NCBI GenBank assembly: GCA_902800185.1
Contig: CADCDK010000015.1
Location: 1-55,979 of the forward strand
DNA from: an uncultured Prevotellaceae bacterium
GTDB lineage: Bacteria > Bacteroidota > Bacteroidia > Bacteroidales > Bacteroidaceae
DNA length: 55,979 nucleotides
Reading direction: 5' to 3'
This document shows, piece after piece, positions 54,675 through 55,979 of this stretch. How positions within the stretch are numbered: the first letter of the stretch is position 1; every line of letters begins with the position of its first letter. The translations under genes and the position numbers were made by a program. The notes under the pieces were generated by a model. That model made no database searches. It worked only from the letters and a program-made list of their open reading frames with translations, and was not told the DNA's origin.

Positions 54675-55340
54675 CTATCTGATAGTCAGTCCGTATGACT
54701 TACCTCTGTCTGACTCGATTTTGAGGTCGGAATGTTCTTCTATGATGGGTTTCAGCCGTCGGATAAGCGTATATAGCGTCTCGCTGGCATCGGGCTTCTT
54801 GGGCCAAAGCGCATCGCAAATCTCTGCTTTCGACAACAGATGAGAGGGTGACTGCCACAGCATTTCCATCAGTTGCTGCTGCATCGGGGTAAGTTTTACT
54901 TCGCTACCTTTAGCGTTGACGAATCGCCCATCTTGCAAAGCCAAGCCACCATAAAGTCCTAATGCTGCTAACCGCCTATGCTGATACAGACAGAACAGGC
55001 CCCACAGCAGCACCATCGACCAAAGAATCATTGAAGGACGCTGGTCAGAGAGTGAGAGAATGGTGGCTGCTGATACTTGTGGACGTGGACGGAATCCTTT
55101 TTGGGTGTCCACCGCCAAAACAGCATTTCCCCTCAACCCTTCTATTTGGAGATGACTGTTGAACACCTTGATCGTATCAGCACTGATGATGTCTGACTCC
55201 TGTTCATCCAGAGCTTTCGCCAATGCCTGGTTCACATCCTCAGTCACCAACTTCTCCGTCATCTTATAGCTGGTCAGGCTCACCATACTCGAAGCGATGA
55301 TCAGTGCAAAGAGCACTACTACTGCGTATCGTTGTTTCAT
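54675..55340 (-). CDS. membrane-anchored winged-helix transcription regulator
   Basis: A 221-residue protein with an N-terminal membrane helix (about 6-24), a periplasmic segment of about 80 residues, a second helix (about 104-120) and a C-terminal cytoplasmic OmpR-type winged helix (about 130-221: LTPMQQQLMEMLWQSPSHLL, KAEICDALWPKKPD, LYTLIRRLKPII, GKSYGLTIR). It has no receiver or kinase, so it may sense an envelope signal and bind DNA as one protein, like ToxR or CadC but with the domain order reversed. It sits 18 nt after the HigA-like gene and before the barrel gene it probably controls. Confidence 0.82.
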   Translation of the reverse strand: MKQRYAVVVLFALIIASSMVSLTSYKMTEKLVTEDVNQALAKALDEQESDIISADTIKVFNSHLQIEGLRGNAVLAVDTQKGFRPRPQVSAATILSLSDQRPSMILWSMVLLWGLFCLYQHRRLAALGLYGGLALQDGRFVNAKGSEVKLTPMQQQLMEMLWQSPSHLLSKAEICDALWPKKPDASETLYTLIRRLKPIIEEHSDLKIESDRGKSYGLTIR

Positions 55341-55358
55341 AAAATCACATGATAAGTA

Positions 55359-55724
55359 TTAGAATACACATGCCCATCCGAATTTACGGACGAGTTCTTG
55401 CAACAGATTCCTGTCACGAATAGGGATTGTAACCGAGACAGTCTCTCGCTGGTTATCCCGTTCAGCGATATTGGCTGTATCAAGGTTATGTTGTGTCTGC
55501 ATGTTCATCCAAATGTCAGCAGGGATGCCAAGTGCTTTCTCCAAGGCAACCGCGACACTGAGCGATACCGAGCGCTTACCGTTGATGGTCTCGCTAAGAA
55601 CAGATGGCTTGATACCCGTCTCGTCAGCGAGTTGCTTCTGCGTCATACCACGTTCTTTCAGTTCATCCTTAATCATTTCACCTGGATGTGTAGCAATAAA
55701 TGGGGTTAGGACTTTCTTACTCAT
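55359..55724 (-). CDS. HigA-family XRE antitoxin-like DNA-binding protein
   Basis: A 121-residue protein with an XRE helix-turn-helix at about 15-65 (HPGEMIKDELKERGMTQKQL, ADETGIKPSVLSETINGKRS), typical of HigA antidotes (PGExLxxEL). The start is ATG 55724. Usually a higB toxin gene precedes higA; here only 115 nt separate the ATG from the upstream -7 box zone, so no full toxin is present. An open 39-codon stretch ends inside the HigA start (see findings). The winged-helix regulator gene follows after 18 nt. It could be an orphan antitoxin used as a regulator. Confidence 0.85.
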   Translation of the reverse strand: MSKKVLTPFIATHPGEMIKDELKERGMTQKQLADETGIKPSVLSETINGKRSVSLSVAVALEKALGIPADIWMNMQTQHNLDTANIAERDNQRETVSVTIPIRDRNLLQELVRKFGWACVF

Positions 55725-55813
55725 AATGCTTGGAAATTTCAAATATCAATGCGTTTACAATTATCCCGTTTTCATCGGGAGAACTATAGAAGAACAGGCG
55801 GTACTGATCGGTG

Positions 55814-55821
55814 CAAAGATA
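55814..55821 (-). promoter_or_regulatory. -7 box upstream of the HigA-like gene
   Basis: Minus strand TATCTTTG (55821-55814), followed by CACCG, 90 nt before the ATG at 55724. Confidence 0.55.
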
Positions 55822-55883
55822 ATGATATTTTTCAAGCTATTAGCAATTTTGTGAATTATTTTAAGGCTTCTTGCGAATTATTA

Positions 55884-55979
55884 TTAAAAATCTGGTTCTG
55901 CATCTCTTGGCGTTAATTGTTCTAAAGCGAGAAATAAGATATGCGGACAGCATCGGTGCAGAATACCGATAACTGCCCG
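55884..55979 (-). CDS. possible C-terminal end of a gene entering from the right
   Basis: On the minus strand a frame is open from the window edge to a TAA at 55884 and reads ILFLALEQLTPRDAEPDF at its end. It has 31 codons and a protein-like look, but no recognisable family. It may be chance. Confidence 0.3.
   Translation of the reverse strand, partial: RAVIGILHRCCPHILFLALEQLTPRDAEPDF

Overview
This looks like a chromosomal segment of a Bacteroidota bacterium, most likely Prevotella or a close relative. The evidence is the promoter style (TTG, about 20 nt, TAnnTTTG, seen perfectly about ten times), the scarcity of Shine-Dalgarno sites, a type IX secretion operon (porP-K-L-M-N), secreted proteins with the short 'YxLxGxRxxxPxKGIYI' type IX tail, a C10 cysteine protease, LytTR two-component genes and SDR-type threonine dehydrogenase. 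The genus is inferred from protein style, not from a marker search.

Layout. 1-508: no convincing gene; one strong hairpin. 509-2417 (-): LytTR response regulator and LytS-type kinase. 2710-5604 (+): large C10 protease. 5688-5761 (-): tRNA-Val(GAC). 5935-10620 (-): VTC polyphosphate-polymerase-like protein, DUF4956 membrane protein, DUF2490 barrel and a Cthe_2159-type beta-helix protein. 10715-11725 (-): asd. 11876-12046: fragment of a decayed gene. 12073-18648 (+): porP, porK, porL, porM, porN and a small barrel. 18855-26855 (+): guaB, two parvulin chaperones, an OstA-like protein and mutL. 27032-28183 (+): OmpA protein. 28321-31733 (+): two copies of tRNA-Val(TAC) bracketing a YjbH-like pair and a lipoprotein. 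31871-37082 (+): purB, a pseudouridine synthase with a repetitive basic tail, asnS, and an exported protein. 37125-45249 (-): cvfB, lolD, a CPA2 antiporter, a 49-residue Cys-rich Feo protein, a FeoA-FeoB fusion and an NSS symporter. 45390-49740 (+): VanZ-like protein and a giant GH105/DUF4861 enzyme. 49818-52105: divergent tdh and kbl (threonine to glycine plus acetyl-CoA). 52203-52495: tRNA-Phe and tRNA-Pro. 52544-55724 (-): outer-membrane beta-barrel protein, membrane-anchored winged-helix regulator and a HigA-like gene.

How the parts connect. The Por proteins would build the machine that exports the C10 protease and the GH105 enzyme, both of which carry the matching C-terminal tail. The two parvulins and the OstA-like protein would serve outer-membrane assembly, used by the many barrels here. 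Most of the rest is ordinary housekeeping.

The least explained parts are (a) the VTC-DUF4956-DUF2490-beta-helix cluster, which may link an anionic polymer or its synthesis to the cell surface; (b) the YjbH-like gene pair with a lipoprotein set between duplicated tRNA-Val genes; and (c) the membrane winged-helix regulator next to an outer-membrane barrel gene whose promoter holds three CTGACA repeats spaced exactly 11 bp apart. Intergenic repeats are also notable: a cluster of GGTACT/AGTACC hairpins, and a 9-bp tandem repeat placed right at the stop codons of purB and lolD.
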